Shown here piece by piece: positions 10,440 to 23,251 of a DNA stretch of 64,000 nucleotides; the stretch's first letter is position 1; each line of letters starts with the position of its first letter. The position numbers and the translations under genes are program-made. The stretch lies in contig OX457062.1 of the NCBI GenBank assembly GCA_949752795.1, positions 87,719,777-87,783,776 on the forward strand, written 5' to 3'. The stretch comes from Hyperoodon ampullatus. Taxonomy: Eukaryota; Chordata; Mammalia; Artiodactyla; Ziphiidae. The notes below the pieces were generated by a model. That model was not told where the DNA came from. It worked only from the letters and a program-made list of their open reading frames with translations, and did no database searches.

Positions 10440-10945
10440 TGGACTGCACACAGGTTCCTCATGATCTTATGTCTTCCTTACACCTACCTTTGCAGTCTCA
10501 TCTCTCCCCACCTCCTTCTCACCCAGTGTCCAGTTACTGAGCTGCATAGACTCTCCCAAAGCATACATGTTCATTATTGCCTCCCTGATTTCATAGGGCT
10601 TCCCTTGTGTGGAATATTCTTCGTTCACTCCTTATGCCTGGCTGACTGCCACTCATCCATAAGAACCCAGATCAGGCCTTATGTCCCTTTTGCTCCTTTT
10701 TTCCTTGAAAAAATCCCCCAGACCTGGGCCCCCACTTACACACACACCAGGCATGATTGCTATTTCCTGTGTTTTTCCATCAGAGCATTTGTCCAGCTGT
10801 GCTCTAGTTTTCTGGTGACATCTCTTTTTTCCTCAATGCTGGGTACTCACTGTTGGCTGTAACCTTATGTCCCCAGCTCCTTGTTCAGTGTGTCCGTAAA
10901 TAGTAGGAGTTCAATAAAAGTCTTGTAAATGAATAAATAAATGAA
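10440..10945 (+). repeat. LINE-2 (L2) 3' end relic
   Basis: The sequence has the pyrimidine-rich L2 3' region (CTGCCACTCATCCATAAGAACCCAGATCAG...) and the ending AGTAGGAGTTCAATAAAAGTCTTGTAAATGAATAAAT. Strongly diverged and non-coding. Confidence 0.7.
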
Positions 10946-11569
10946 AGCTTCTAAGGGAGAACTGAATCTGCTTGACAATGCCCTGCTGCATGACTAATTT
11001 TGCAAGGCACTCTGTGATGAAAAGCAGTGATTGCCACTCCTTCTAAGTTGACTTAAATAATAGGAATGATGGATATGAAGGTTTGCAGTTAATAAAAAAA
11101 AATAAACACTTCCTAAAATTCTGCTTGGAGACTCAACAATTCAATAATTTTAACTTTCTACCACTTCAATAAAATATTTTTGTAAATATATTTGACAATG
11201 ATAGCAACACTTGCTGGCTTCCTAGAGGTCTATTCCATTCTTTCAGCACATTATGACTTAAAATCATCAATGGATCACATACAGTTCTGGTTTAATTTGA
11301 ACTCTTTCTTAGGTGTCATTCTTGACTCTTAACTGGCAGTCACCTTTAAGTGTATGTGTACGGTGGGTGTTTATAGCTATTTTCTTCCAAGTTACTTGAA
11401 CTCTATGTCCCTGTTTTTTATCCATTGAGTTAGAAATGTTAGAGCTCTATAACTGCTTCTAGAATGATGTTGAGACCAAAAACAGATCAATCCTTTGTAT
11501 AAGAGATTTACTCATATAAACTTTTGTCTAACAGATTTACTCATAAGAATTTATTTTATTCTAAAACTT

Positions 11570-11735
11570 TATGATGTGGTTCTATTACTATACCCAGGGA
11601 AACTGAAGTACAGAGAGGGTAAAGGGCTTGTGCAAAGTCACACAGCTAGTAACAGGTGAAGCCAGGATTCAAACCCCAGCAGTCAGCCTTCAGACCATGC
11701 TTATAAACACTGAGCTACCTTGCCACTCATAGGTG
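11570..11735 (+). repeat. MIR relic
   Basis: GGGAAACTGAAGTACAGAGAGG, CAAAGTCACACAGCTAGTAAC and AAGCCAGGATTCAAACCC occur in MIR order. Confidence 0.8.
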
Positions 11736-13030
11736 GTTGTGCTTTAAGGCGTTGAAAAAAAAATCCTGCACAAATGCAACAAGATTAACTCACCAAGAGA
11801 CACAATTGCTGTGTTTTTACTCATAGCATTACCTCTATAAGCTATGTGACCTTCAATAGTCCACTGCATTTCTCTTGAATTTTCTCAGGCAATTTTGAAC
11901 CCTAACATTTCACAGTTCCATGGCTAATACTCTTTCTTTAGGACATATCTACTTGGGAATAAAACATGAGGGAGTATATCATGTATTTATGACTTGAGCC
12001 CCACCTGCTATTGAAGCAACACCTTTAGCCATGTCTGGGAATTTCCTGTCTATTTCACAAGTTCTGCGTGACTCCTGACACATCACTTTCTACTGTCCTC
12101 CATGATGGGGACATTGCTGCTGTTATGACTACCTGGGGGTGTCTCAGTATCCTCACTGCTGTGTCAGTATAAAGTTTCACATCAAGGAGGCTCCTGCCTC
12201 ATGGTCCTAGAGCTGCTACTTCCAAGACTGTCACAGACACACAGACACACACACACACACACAGACACACACACACACATGCCCTTTCGGCCTGCAGAGC
12301 CGTGATCACTAATGCACTTACGTGGGTAGAGAATGGTCAGGAGAGGCAGTTTTAGATACCTGGAAGCTGTGGCTCTTCAACATGAAATGGGTCCCTCCCC
12401 TCTCTGCTTCATTTTATTAAATAAGTGACAGAGTTACACTATCCTGCCTATTTAATTCTCACATAAGTTGAGTTAATTAGTTTTTACAGTTTCTTACTCA
12501 TGGCTGTTTTTTGTTTTCCTAAGTTTATGGAAGTTAAATCAGTGAACAAATCTGAGTAGCAGATATTACATTTTGCTAGGAAGCTCTAGCTCTTCCCAAT
12601 GTCTGAAACATTGTCATTGGACCAAAGTTATGCACCTCACATTTATTCCTTCCTGTTGAATCCTTCCTCAGTCAGAATCTTGGTCATAAACACAACTTGG
12701 GTTTAACCTGGGTCCTCCCTCATTCCAAACTATACTGTGGAAAAACCCCAAATTGTGGCTAACACAGTGCTATCCTCCTTGATGGCAAGTAGATTTGTGT
12801 GTGTGTGTGTGTGTGTGTGTGTACAAACATAGAAAGAGGGAAGGGCATTGTCGCTAATGTGGGGTATGATCATGAAGGTGAGCACAAACCATAAAGTATT
12901 AAGACATTAGTAACATTACAAGAATTTCTGTATTTTGGCACTCCTAAATTCACTGAAATTTACTGACAGTGTCCACCCTTGAAGAAGACAACTAAAAATG
13001 ATGACAGCTTCAAACTTGAACCAGTTGGCT
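11736..13030. other. Unique sequence with two microsatellites
   Basis: It contains a (CA)n with CAGA interruptions at about 12237-12281 and a (TG)n at about 12796-12822. No gene is recognised. Confidence 0.6.
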
Positions 13031-13710
13031 AGTGTGTAGGATTCCCTACCATTTAGCAGAAATACATTTCAGACCTCATGAAGACCAGTACAGATAATTG
13101 ACCACTGAAGAAAAATTCTGAGCACAGAGATCTGCTGGAGAGCAAGCATTTGGCCCTCTTCCAGGCTGTTGCCAGGTGGCATGTACTGATGCAACCATGG
13201 AGCTTGCTGCACACCTGGATGGAACAGATGAGCACCACTCTGCTCGGTCGTTGGGCCAGGTGCATTTCCCACGGTCCCAGGAGGAGTTTGGCTCAAACAG
13301 GACCACACAGCATCTTCTTTCACTTCAGAGTAAAAGCGGCAATGTAATTTATTCAGGATGAGTCCAGATTCTTAATTGGACAGGTGTGTGAGAAAACTCT
13401 GGCTGTGAGCACAGCGTGCTCTTTTATGGAACTTTTCTGTCGACATCCTTTCAGCACTTCCTGTCAGGCTAACCTTAACTCTGTCAAGTCAGGCACAGGC
13501 AGGTGGTGGGACTGGCCAAGGAGAGAAACATGAAGCTGTGAAAAATCAAACACTAACCCACAGGAGTGATTTTCCCCTTTTCTCAAGTTTCCAAAGGCCA
13601 AAGGAGAAAGGGACGCTCTCATATCTTCTAGGATCTGTTGTTCCGCATCACTGTCTGTTGACTTTGATTAGTTAACTTTTTCCCAGATACCATCTCTGTC
13701 ACCTTGAATA
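13030..13710 (-). mobile_element. Possible old solo LTR
   Basis: On the minus strand a TATA-like CATAAAAG (13421-13428) is followed about 80 bp later by AATAAATT (about 13344-13351), the spacing expected across the R region of an LTR, with a long U5-like stretch after it. Terminal TG/CA boundaries and a duplication could not be fixed. It could instead be unique sequence. Confidence 0.3.
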
Positions 13711-16120
13711 CCTGTGGGGGATGGAATTAGGAGAGAGAAGGGAGTGGGAGGGAGGGAAAAAGGAAGGAGAGAGAAATATTTTGTTTAAGTCTAGGAGAGA
13801 ATCATTGGAGGATTTAGCTGAGATTGAAGTATTTTTTTCCAGAGATGAAAATTCAAAGGAGAAAGGTAAGGAAGAGGAGGGAAAGGTAGGGGAAGGAAAT
13901 GAGCATTGATTCACTTAGCATTCACAAGGGACTGTGCTAGGTGTTTGTAACTACCCAATACCCAACATCCTTCCTCACTCCCATTTCAGGAAAATACAAA
14001 CAAACAAAAAAAAACCTCTTCAAATTCAATATCCTAAGCCATTTATACTCATGTAATCTAGCTTACTAAGGGGCTGGTTACCTGGGTTTCATTTTTGCCT
14101 CTAGCATTGATATTCATTGTATGACTTTGAACATTTGCCTTTGCTTTCATATATCTAATTTTCCCTAGTGTGAAAAATAGATTAGGAATACTATATTAGC
14201 CCTCCCCTGAGAATATATGAGAAATACTGCCTCTAGGAAATATCAATGGAATGGGGTCTAGCTGTCTACAGAGTGTTATTATTGATGCTGTTTTGGAAGG
14301 CACTCGTGGTTATCCAGACTGGGAACCAGGCCAAATTGAAACTACACCACCTTTTCTCCAAACAATTAAGTAGTTGCCATTTATCACTCCCTAGAAATAA
14401 TGTCTTCAACACTGTATGTTAGGTGTGCAGATTAGTCAGATGGTTCCCAGGTAATTACTAGAATCAAATGCTCTTGAGCTTAACATGCCCCTGAGAACCC
14501 CATGAACGCCTACCGACTCAGCCAGGACACCAGGAGGTGAAGAGCCCAGATGCTACTCCAAGTCTTCCATGCTGGCTCACCCCATTTACCTTGTGTGTGA
14601 CAGCTGTTCCAGGAATGATGAGATACTCCTTACCCACCAAAAATGTTTCAGCCATGCAGCTTCCTGCTGGATCTTCCAGTGACAGAATGGTACAGCTCAT
14701 CTTCCCCCTAAGACCATTATTGATAAAGGAAGTTATCTTCAACTAGGTGGCCTCCGTATGGAGTCTATGGAAAACAGTCTTCCCAGGTGACCTGTGACTT
14801 TGGAGTTGGCCTATGTGACAAGGCTCTCCAGGCCTCATCTGGACTCTATGCACAAAATAGGCTGCAAGAGCTCATCATGCATCTAATGAAAAAGTTTCCT
14901 CTAAAGATGATCTGTTTTATAAACATTAATTTCAGTTTGTCGCCAGATATAGAAGTGTTTTATTTTTCCCTTACCCTGAATTTTCCTAAATGAGACAATA
15001 CAAGTTAAAAAAAATTAAATCTGTACAAATAATTCCCCCCCACAAAAAAGCTATTTGAAAGTATGTAAAGATTTAAATTTACTTGGAAATAAGAGGAAAG
15101 AAACTGATTAGGGGAAATAAGGAATCCACCTTTTACATACAACTTTCTAAGGTCAAGATGGGGATAATGGTTGCATAACAATAATGATACTAGTAATAGT
15201 TATAATCACAGCTGACATTTGGTTCCTTGTTCTGCTAACAAATTTACATGCACTGTTTCATGTAACCCTCAAAAAACCCTGTACAATTGCTTATTATCTC
15301 AATTTTAGAACCAGTGCTAATGGCTAAGAGAGGGTTAGAATTACAGAAAAAATAATTCTCTCCATACTTGGAATTTTTTCCACTTCCTGTTTTATCATTT
15401 CCTGATAATAGAGTCTTTAGAAATGTAGCTTTTAAACCAGGAATCTGGATTGGGATATGAGCTAAAGATAGTGGAAAAAATTTAGTCTGGAAGAGAGAAA
15501 GCATTGTTTGTAAGGTGGGGATCAGGGAAAGCAGGTGCCTATGTTTTTGGATGCTGGAAGAGACTCTACAGTTCTTGAGGTCAGTGCACCTGCCTCTAGG
15601 AGACTCTTGTCTCCTTCATCCCAGAAACAATGAGAATGGCTTCTCTAAAAGACAAAAACAAAACAAACAAAAAACCAACTATGGTGCCAACATGGCTCCC
15701 CATCCAAATGTTTACTTTCCCTAATGCTTTTTCCATTCTTCTATGATTTTTTCTTTTTCTTTTCTTTTTTTCCTGTGTGTGATAAGCACTAAAATGTCAT
15801 GATCTACGTGGACTAGGGGTGATACTGGCAACCTGTGATACAAAATGATTTTTAGTGTTCCTCACCTGACTGAAGGAAATGTGGGCATCTTTTATCTATC
15901 GAGAGGCAATTTACATCAAAAGCTCTATGTTAAAGCCTCCAAAATGAGAATCGTTAGCTTTTTGTCATAACATTCTTTTCTTTTCCTACTTCTTCCATCG
16001 CTCAGCAAAGCTCCTCTAACCCTCACTGTTGATATCATCACCTTAATCCGTAAAAGCACTTTTTCATAGCATATTTCATGTTAAGCCTTGTTTACATAAT
16101 TATGTGTTACTATATGGTTT
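13711..16120. other. Mostly unique sequence, no gene recognised
   Basis: A purine-rich patch lies at 13721-13905. MIR-like fragments are possible at 14080-14215 (antisense) and 15185-15310. No reliable exon is seen. Confidence 0.5.
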
Positions 16121-16124
16121 CCCA

Positions 16125-16255
16125 AATTGACTGTGAGCTCCATGAGAGCAGGAACTGCATTTGCCTTATTCAGTGCTTTATCTCAAGGACCTAACTTTAT
16201 GCATGGGTATATAATAGGTGCATAATAACCATCTCTGCAATGAATCGATGAACGT
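16125..16255 (+). repeat. L2-type 3' end relic
   Basis: ACTGTGAGCTCCATGAGAGCAGGAACTGCATTTG and the later TATAATAGGTGCATAATAA...CAATGAATCGATGAAC follow the L2 3' end consensus order. Confidence 0.65.
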
Positions 16256-16925
16256 ACATATTTTGTTTCAGTTAATAGATTCATTGTTAACATAGTCATA
16301 CTTAATACATAACACTTCTTTCTCGATATACCTGAATATACAATCACCAGGATCAGTTGATTCAACGTCTTCAATATCTCTAAAAGTTATACTCTCCTTT
16401 CCTTCTTCTTCTTACTTCAGCCTTTGTTATATGTAATGTGTTTGCACTTGAAGTATTAGAAAAACCTTTATCTAATTCCCCACTCTTTAGCTTTCCCAAA
16501 TTCAACCCAATCCTGAACAAGATATAGCACATGACACTCACCTGCTTAAATTCCTTAACACTGCCCATAGAATTTAATCAAGGTCACAGTGAGCATAGCA
16601 ACCAAATCAAGGAAGACCTGAGGGTGTCTGAAAAATTCCTTTAGTTGAATCAAAGTAATTGACTAAGGCCATGTCTTTCTAAATAACATGCTTTGGCTCT
16701 TTTTCACATCTTCCTGAACTGGTTTCAGAAACTCCCTTTATTTTATTTTATTTTTTGCTTAAACACTATTTCCTCTTATATCTCTGAGGATTTTAAGCAA
16801 TTTATTTCAAAGTCTCATTCATTTAGCTTAATTATCTATAATTTTGAGGGGCATGAAGTATATTGTTTACTGGATCTATAAATTATCTTTCATGGTTTTT
16901 AAAGTAAAAAATTAATTTTAGAATA
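16256..16925. other. No gene recognised
   Basis: AT-rich unique sequence with a short TTTTATTTTATTTTTT run near 16737. Confidence 0.5.
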
Positions 16926-19075
16926 GTTTAGCTTTAGAGAAAAATTGATTAGAAAATACAGAGAGTTTTCATATAGACTACACCCCATTTCTCCTCTTAT
17001 TAACGTCTTATATTAGTATGGTATGGTTGTCACAACTAATAAACAGATATTGATACAGTATTGTTAAGTAAAGTCTATACCTTATGTAGATTTTCTTGGT
17101 TTTGACATAATGTCCTTTTTCTCTCCCAGGATCCCAGTTATCATTCTTAATAACTATGTTACACTATTCATTATCACATGGATCCTTCTAGTTTCTTCCT
17201 TTGCTTTTTTGTAGCATCTCACTCCAATATTAGGAAAATTGGACCCCACTTTTCACCATCTTTTAACTTAATTGTTCAGTTTCAGTATAGATGTATAGTG
17301 GTTTCAGAATTGTTAACCTAAACTGCAGAGGGAAGTAACTTTGTCAACTAGAGTGCAGTAATTATGTACAGTTCATTTGGCCTTTAGTATTAAAGACTCC
17401 ACTCATTTCCAAAATTATTTAGTTCAGCATCTTTCCCCTGCCACCCACTTCAGTGAAGTTGTAATACACTTAGATCATTTGTCACATCCAGTAGTCCATC
17501 CTGAGATTTCCCTAAACTCTTAAATGATATTTAAAAATGTGTACACATTAAGTCACTATTTGTGCCACCAAGTTCTATGGATTTTGGCACATGCATGTTG
17601 CTATGCATTCTTCATTCTTCATGTTGCTATAATTCTTCATTATATCATACAGAATGAATTCACCACCCTAAAAAATCCCCTGTAATTCACTTATTTACCC
17701 TCTCTCCCCTGAGCCCTTGGAAATCACCAATCTGTTTACCATTTCTACAGTATTGTCTTTTCTAGAACGTCATACAAATGGAATCATACAGTATGTAGCC
17801 TTTTCAGACTGGCTTCTCTTACTTAGTAAAATGCATTTAAGACTCGAACATGTCTTTGCATGACTTGCTAGCTCATTTCTTTTTATATCTGAATAATATT
17901 CCACTGTATGGATATACTAATTTGTTTATCCATTCAGCTATTGAAGAATATCTTAGTTGCTTCCAGTTTTTGGAGATTATGAATAAAGCTGTTATGAACA
18001 TTCATGTGCAGGTTTTTGTGTGCACATAAATTTTCAAATCAGTTGGGTAAATACCTAAGTGTGTTATTATGGTAAAACTATGTTTAGTTTTGTAAGAAAA
18101 ACTATTTTCCAAACTATCTTTGGGACTATCTTACAAAGTGTCTGTACCATTTTGCATTTCCATCAGCAATGACGAGAGCATTTGCTGCTCTGAATTCTTG
18201 CCAGAAATTGGATGGATTTTAGTTATTCTATTAGGTGGGTAATGGTATCTCATTGTGGTTTTAATTTGCACTCCCTAATGGCAAATAATGCTGTGCATCC
18301 TTTCACATGCTTACCGGGCTTCTGTGTATCTTCTTTGGTGAAGAATATATGTAGATCTTTTGCCCATATTTTAATTGGGTTTTTGCTTTCTTATTGTTGA
18401 ATTGCTGTTTTGTATATTTTGCATACAACTCTTTCATCACATGTATGAGTTTTTGTTTGCTTCAATAACAGATTTTCATAAACTTAGTGACTTGGAACAA
18501 TAAAAATTTGTTATCTTGTAGTTCTGTAGGTCAGAAGTCTTATAGGAATTCTGCTGAGCTAAAATGAAGGGGTCAGCAAGACTCTATTCTTTCTTTGAGG
18601 CTCTATGGGAGAATCCACTTCCTTGATTTTCTAGCTTCTAGAGGCTGCCCAGATTCCTAGGTTCATGTCTCCCTTCCTCCATCTTCACAGCCCCAATATT
18701 GAATCTCTATGACCATTCTTACCTAGTCTCCCTCCCTGTGACTCTAGTGGGAAAGGTTTTCTGCTTTTAGGATCTCTGCGATTAGATTGGGCTTACCAGA
18801 TAATCCAGAATATTCTCCCATCTCAAGGTTTTTAACTAAGTCACATCTTCAAAGCCACATTTGTCTTGTAAGTAACATATTCACAGGTTTCAGAGATTAA
18901 GACATGGACATGGAGGGAGTGGGCAATATTCTGCCTATCACATCAGATATGTTATTTGCAAATATTTTCTCCAATTGGTGGTTTGTCTTTTTATTTTCTT
19001 AACATCTTAATGGTGTCTTTCACAGAAGTTTTTAATTTATAATAAGACAGTCCCAGCTAAACCCAGCCTTCTAGC
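16926..19075 (-). mobile_element. Decayed L1 3' half, split by another repeat
   Basis: On the plus strand the antisense end of ORF2 is recognisable in order: AATCATACAGTATGTAGCCTTTTCAG (17785), ATTCCACTGTATGGATATACTAATTTG (17899), GGAGATTATGAATAAAGC (17973), TACCATTTTGCATTTCCATC (18146) and TTTGCCCATATTTTAATTGGG (18359). The match stops at about 18447 and resumes at about 18945 with GATATGTTATTTGCAAATATTTTCTCC. It is frameshifted throughout. Confidence 0.75.
18447..18944. repeat. Ancient repeat inserted into the L1; family not assigned
   Basis: About 500 bp interrupts the L1. It contains AATAAAAATTTGTTATCTTGTAGTTCTGTAGGTCAGAAGTC and later CAAGGTTTTTAACTAAGTCACATC, a layout I know as a common mammalian repeat but cannot name safely. 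ATCACAT is present at both edges (about 18436-18442 and 18937-18943), consistent with a short target duplication. Confidence 0.5.
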
Positions 19076-19480
19076 CATTTCTATCAAGAGGCTAGAATTC
19101 GAGGGCTCTTTCTTAAATCCTCCAGACAAGCCCATCTATTGGTAACATACCAATCAATGTGTGACCTCAGCTGATGCCATATGGAGCAGGAACATTTCTT
19201 AGCCAAGCTCTGCCCAACTTCTTGGCCCACAAAATTATGAGATATAGTAAAAATGGTTGTTCTTTAAGCCACTGCATTTTAGGGTAGTATGTGAGGAAGC
19301 AGTCGAAAAACACAAAATGAAATGTTATACAACAATGATAATAAATAAATTATTGCTATATGTAACAATGTGGAGGAAATTTCACAAACATAATGTTTAC
19401 AAAAAGAAGCTAAGCACAAAAGAGCACAGATTATATAATCCCATTTATATGGAATTCAAATATAAGCAGCACTAATCTGT
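19076..19480. repeat. Ancient interspersed repeat, unassigned
   Basis: ATGAGATATAGTAAAAATGGTTGTTCTTTAAGCCACTGCATTTTAGGGTAGT follows the ending of a well-known mammalian repeat. The rest (19310-19470) resembles an old LINE 3' end. Assignment needs a library search. Confidence 0.4.
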
Positions 19481-20315
19481 GATGTTAGAAGTCAGGATAG
19501 TGGTTACTTCTGGTAGAGTGTAGACTGGGAAGGGATGTTGAGTTGCTCTTAATGCTCACTCTTTCGTGAAAACTCACTTATGATATGATAGGTATATGAA
19601 TAATGAGTATTAGATAAAATAATGCATGCACATGTTTAATGTAGTGCTAGGATATTGTAAACACTAAATAGATGAAAGTTGTTGCTTACGATGATGATGA
19701 GGAGGAGGAGGATGATGATGTCATATGAAATTTCTGGAGGGAAATAACCTCCAGTTCTAAAACTATTAAAATCTTTGACTATTTTGTAAATTCATTAAGC
19801 TACTCTTCTGTTTTTGCTCTGTATTCACAACACTTCCCTAAGATGAATTTCTTTATTCAATATATATTTACTGAGGATTTACTGCTAATATTGGATCCAG
19901 GCTTTTTGACCAAAACGTATGTTCTTAGATAAATTCTTTGACTTCACTCTTTCTAAATTTTCTTATCAGTAAAATAAAGATACTAAATTTCCTGTCTACA
20001 TCATAGTATTGTTCTAATATAAACTGAATCAATTTAAACTATTAAAAACATATTTATATTGAAGTTATCCTCATAATGTTTTACTAAGCACTGCAAATGA
20101 TACCAAAGAATATACCATGTAGCCTCTTCCCTCAGAAAGTTTACAACCCGCCTTGGGAAATGAGACATACCACTTAGGAAAATATTATATAAATAATAGT
20201 AAAAGGACAGTCTGTGGTTAAATAAAAATATATGGGATGAAGATTTAACAGTATCTTCAAAATTCCTAATTACTGAAATCTATCATTTTTTTCTAAGTTC
20301 TTATTTTTCTAAGTC
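19481..20315. other. No gene recognised
   Basis: AT-rich sequence. A MIR-like antisense fragment is possible at 19915-20045. A GATGATGAGGAGGAGG run lies near 19691. Confidence 0.5.
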
Positions 20316-20318
20316 GTG

Positions 20319-20534
20319 TTTTTTTTTTTTTTTTTTTTTTTTTGCGGTACGCGGGCCTCTCCCTGTTGTGGCCTCTCCCGTTGCAGAGCACAGGCTCCGG
20401 ACACACAGGCTCAGCGGCCATGGCTCACGGGCCCAGCTGCTCTGCAGCATGTGGGACCTTCCTGGACCGGGGCACGAACCCCTGTCCCCTGCATCGGCAG
20501 GCGGACCCTCAACCACTGCTCCACCAGGGAAGCT
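20319..20534 (-). mobile_element. CHR-2 type cetacean SINE
   Basis: A T-run at about 20319-20343 is followed by the antisense body GCGGTACGCGGGCCTC... to CACCAGGGAAGC. Intact B-box region on the minus strand. Target duplications are not clear; TTCTAAGT occurs on both sides. Confidence 0.9.
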
Positions 20535-20995
20535 CTGTTCTTCTAAGTTTTGAGAACAAAATATGTTGATCTTGAGCATCAGAGGGCAAAATAAGCTTGG
20601 GACCACATAGACATAGGTTCAAATCAGCTTTTCTCCTTAACATAAGTGAGTCTCTGGACTAGTGTGAGCCTCAGTTTTCTCAGCTATAAATTAGGGTAAT
20701 AACTTTGTGTTAGCCTATGCAAAAAAAAAATAAAATAAACCTGTCACATCAGTAACAAAGCTTATCACCCTGAGCTTATGTAAAGTTCTGCTATATGCCA
20801 GGAATTTTTCTAAGAACTTCATATGTTTTGCTTATTTAATAGATGAGGAATGTAAGGAAGAAAGGTTCATTGATTACCAGACAGCATACAGCCAGTAAGG
20901 GGTAAAGAAAAGACATAAATAAAAGTAAAGCACCATAGAGATTTAAGGCATGAATAACTTTCAAGGGATGAATAAAAGTAAATAGATTTACAGTC
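20535..20995. other. No gene recognised
   Basis: MIR-like fragments at about 20640-20710 (antisense) and 20780-20890. The stretch ends at the L1-B insertion site. Confidence 0.5.
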
Positions 20996-21013
20996 AAAGT
21001 GAATATGAAGAGA
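20996..21013. repeat. 5' target-site duplication of L1-B
   Basis: AAAGTGAATATGAAGAGA here matches 28374-28391 exactly. The last A and the first As may belong to either element or target, giving 17-18 bp. Confidence 0.95.
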
Positions 21014-21022
21014 GTCCGGAGG

Positions 21023-21030
21023 AAGATGGC
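21023..21030 (+). promoter_or_regulatory. YY1-type AAGATGGC site at the L1-B 5' end
   Basis: The motif lies about 10 bp inside the element, as in L1-A and as in human L1, where it positions the transcription start. Binding is inferred. Confidence 0.55.
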
Positions 21031-22484
21031 AGAAGAGTAAGACGCAGAGATCACCTTCCTCCCCACAGATATATCAGAAATTCATCTACACGTGGAGCAA
21101 TTCCTACAGAACACCTACTGAATGCTGACAGAAGACCTCAGACCCCCAAAAGGCAAGAAACTCCCCACATACCTGGGTAGGGCAAAAGAAAAAAGAATAA
21201 ACAGAGACAAAAGGATAGGGACGGGACCTGCACCAGTGGGAGGGAGCCGTGAAGGAGGAAAGGTTTCCACACACTAGAAGCCCCTTCGTGGGCGGAGACT
21301 GCGGGTGGCGGAGGGGGAAAGCTTCGAAGTAGCCGAGGAGAGCACAGCCACAGGGGTGCGGAGGGCAAAGAGGAGAGATTCCCGCACAGAGGATTGGTGC
21401 CGACCAGCACTCACCAGCCTGAGAGGCTTGTCTGCTCACCCGCCGGGGCGGGCAGGGGCTGGGAGCTGAGGCTCGGGTATCGGGTTTCAGTCAGAGCGCA
21501 GGGAGAGGACTGGGGCTGGTGGCAGGAAGAGAGCCTGAAGGGGTTGGTGCACCGTGGCTAGCCCGGAGGGAGTCCGGGGAAAATGTCTGGAGCTGCCGAA
21601 GAGGCAAGAGACTTTTTCTTCCCTTTTGTATCCTGGTGCACGAGGAGAGGGCATTAAGAGCGCTGCTTAAAAAAGCTCCAGAGATGGGCGTGAGCCGCGG
21701 CTGAAGGCACAGACCCTGGAGACGGGCGTGGGACGCTGGGGCTGCTGCTGCCGCTGCCACAAGGCCTGTGTGCGAGCGCAGGTCACTGTCCACACCCCCT
21801 TCCAGGGAGCCTGTGCAGCCCGCCACTGCCGGGGTCCCGGGACCCAGGGACGGCTTCCCTGGGAAAGTGCACAGAGCGCCTCGGGCTGGTGCAACATCAC
21901 GCCAGCCTCTGCCGCCGCAGGCCTGCCCCGCACTGCGTGCCCCTCCCTCCCCTCGACCTGAGTGAGCCAGAGACCCCGAATCAGCGGCTCCTTTAAACCC
22001 GTCCTTTCTGAGCGAAGAACGGACGCCCTCCAGCGACCTATGCACAGAGGCGGGGCCAGGTCCAAGGCTGAGACCCGGGAGCTGTGAGAGCATAGAAGAG
22101 ACAGGGAAATCTCTCTGTGCAGCCTCGGAGGCAGCGGATTAAAGCTCCACGGTCCGCTTGAGGTGCCCTACGTCTGTGGAGTGCATGAATGGACAGCGAA
22201 TCATCCCAAATTGAGGAGGTGAACTTTGAGGACAAGATTTAAGATTTTTTCCCCTTTTCCTCTTTTTACAACGAATTACCCCAAATTGAGGAGGTGGACT
22301 TTGAGAGCAAGATTTTCGATTTTTCCCCCGTTCTCTTTTTGTGAATGTGTATGTGTATGCTTCTGTGGGAGATTTTCTCTGTATAGGTTGCTTCCACCAT
22401 AGGTCCCAGCGTTCTATCCATTCGTTTTTTTTTTCCTCAATAATTGCTTTTTTATTTTTAATAACGCTACTATATTTTATACTT

Positions 22485-22740
22485 TATTCTATTTTACTTT
22501 ATCTTCTCTCTTTCTTTTTTTCTACCTTCCCTTCCTCCCTCTGCCCCTTTCTTTCTTTCCTTCCACCCTCCCTCCCTCCCTGCTTCCTTTCACTCTTTCT
22601 TTTTCTTTCCCTCCTCCCTCCCTCCACCTTTCTTACTTTCTTTCTTCCTTCCTTCCTTCCTTCCTTCCTTTCTTTCCTTCTTCCTTTCTTTCTCTCTCTC
22701 TTTCTTTCTTCTACTAATTCTTTCTTTCTACTTTTTCTCC
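22485..22740. repeat. CCTT/CCCT pyrimidine tract in L1-B 5'UTR
   Basis: CTTTC, CCTCCCT and (TTCC)n blocks; a pure (TTCC)n run lies near 22646-22670. It is the unexpanded counterpart of 2760-3256. Confidence 0.9.
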
Positions 22741-23251
22741 CTTTTATTCTGAGCTGGGTAGATGAAAGGCTCCTGGTGCTGCAGCCAGGAGTCAGTGCTG
22801 TGCCTCTGAAGTGGGAGAGCCAACTTCAGGACACGGGTCCACAAGAGACCTCCCAGCTCCACATAATATCAAGTGGCAAAAATCTCCCAGAGATCTCCAT
22901 CTCAACACCAGCACCCAGCTTCACTCAACGACCAGCAAGCTACAGTGCTGGTCACCCTATGCCATGCAACAAGCAAGACAGGAAAACAACCCCACCCATT
23001 AGCAGAGAGGCTGCCTAAAAACATAATAAGGCCACAGGCACCCCAAAACACACCACCAGACGTGGACCTGTCCACCAGAAAGACAAGATCAAGCCTCAAC
23101 CACCAGAACACAGGCACTAGTCCCCCACACCAGGAAGCTTACACAACCTACTCAAACAACCTTAGCCACTGAGGACAGACACCAAAAACAACGGGAACTA
23201 TGAATCTGCAGCCTGCAAAAAGGAGACCCCAAACACAGTAAGATAAGCAAA

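Larger units (their letters stand above)
21014..23251 (+). promoter_or_regulatory. L1-B 5'UTR with internal promoter
   Basis: About 2.24 kb precede the ORF1 ATG and align with the L1-A 5'UTR. Many sites that are CG in L1-A are TG or CA here, as expected from decay of methylated CpGs. A pyrimidine tract (22485-22740) and a short CTG/CCG cluster (21739-21757) correspond to the expanded repeats of L1-A. Promoter activity is inferred from the family. Confidence 0.8.

Noticed and set aside
12237..12281. Microsatellites at 12237, 12796, 33584, 40180 and 55141 as special elements
   Set aside because: Ordinary dinucleotide repeats, useful only as length markers.
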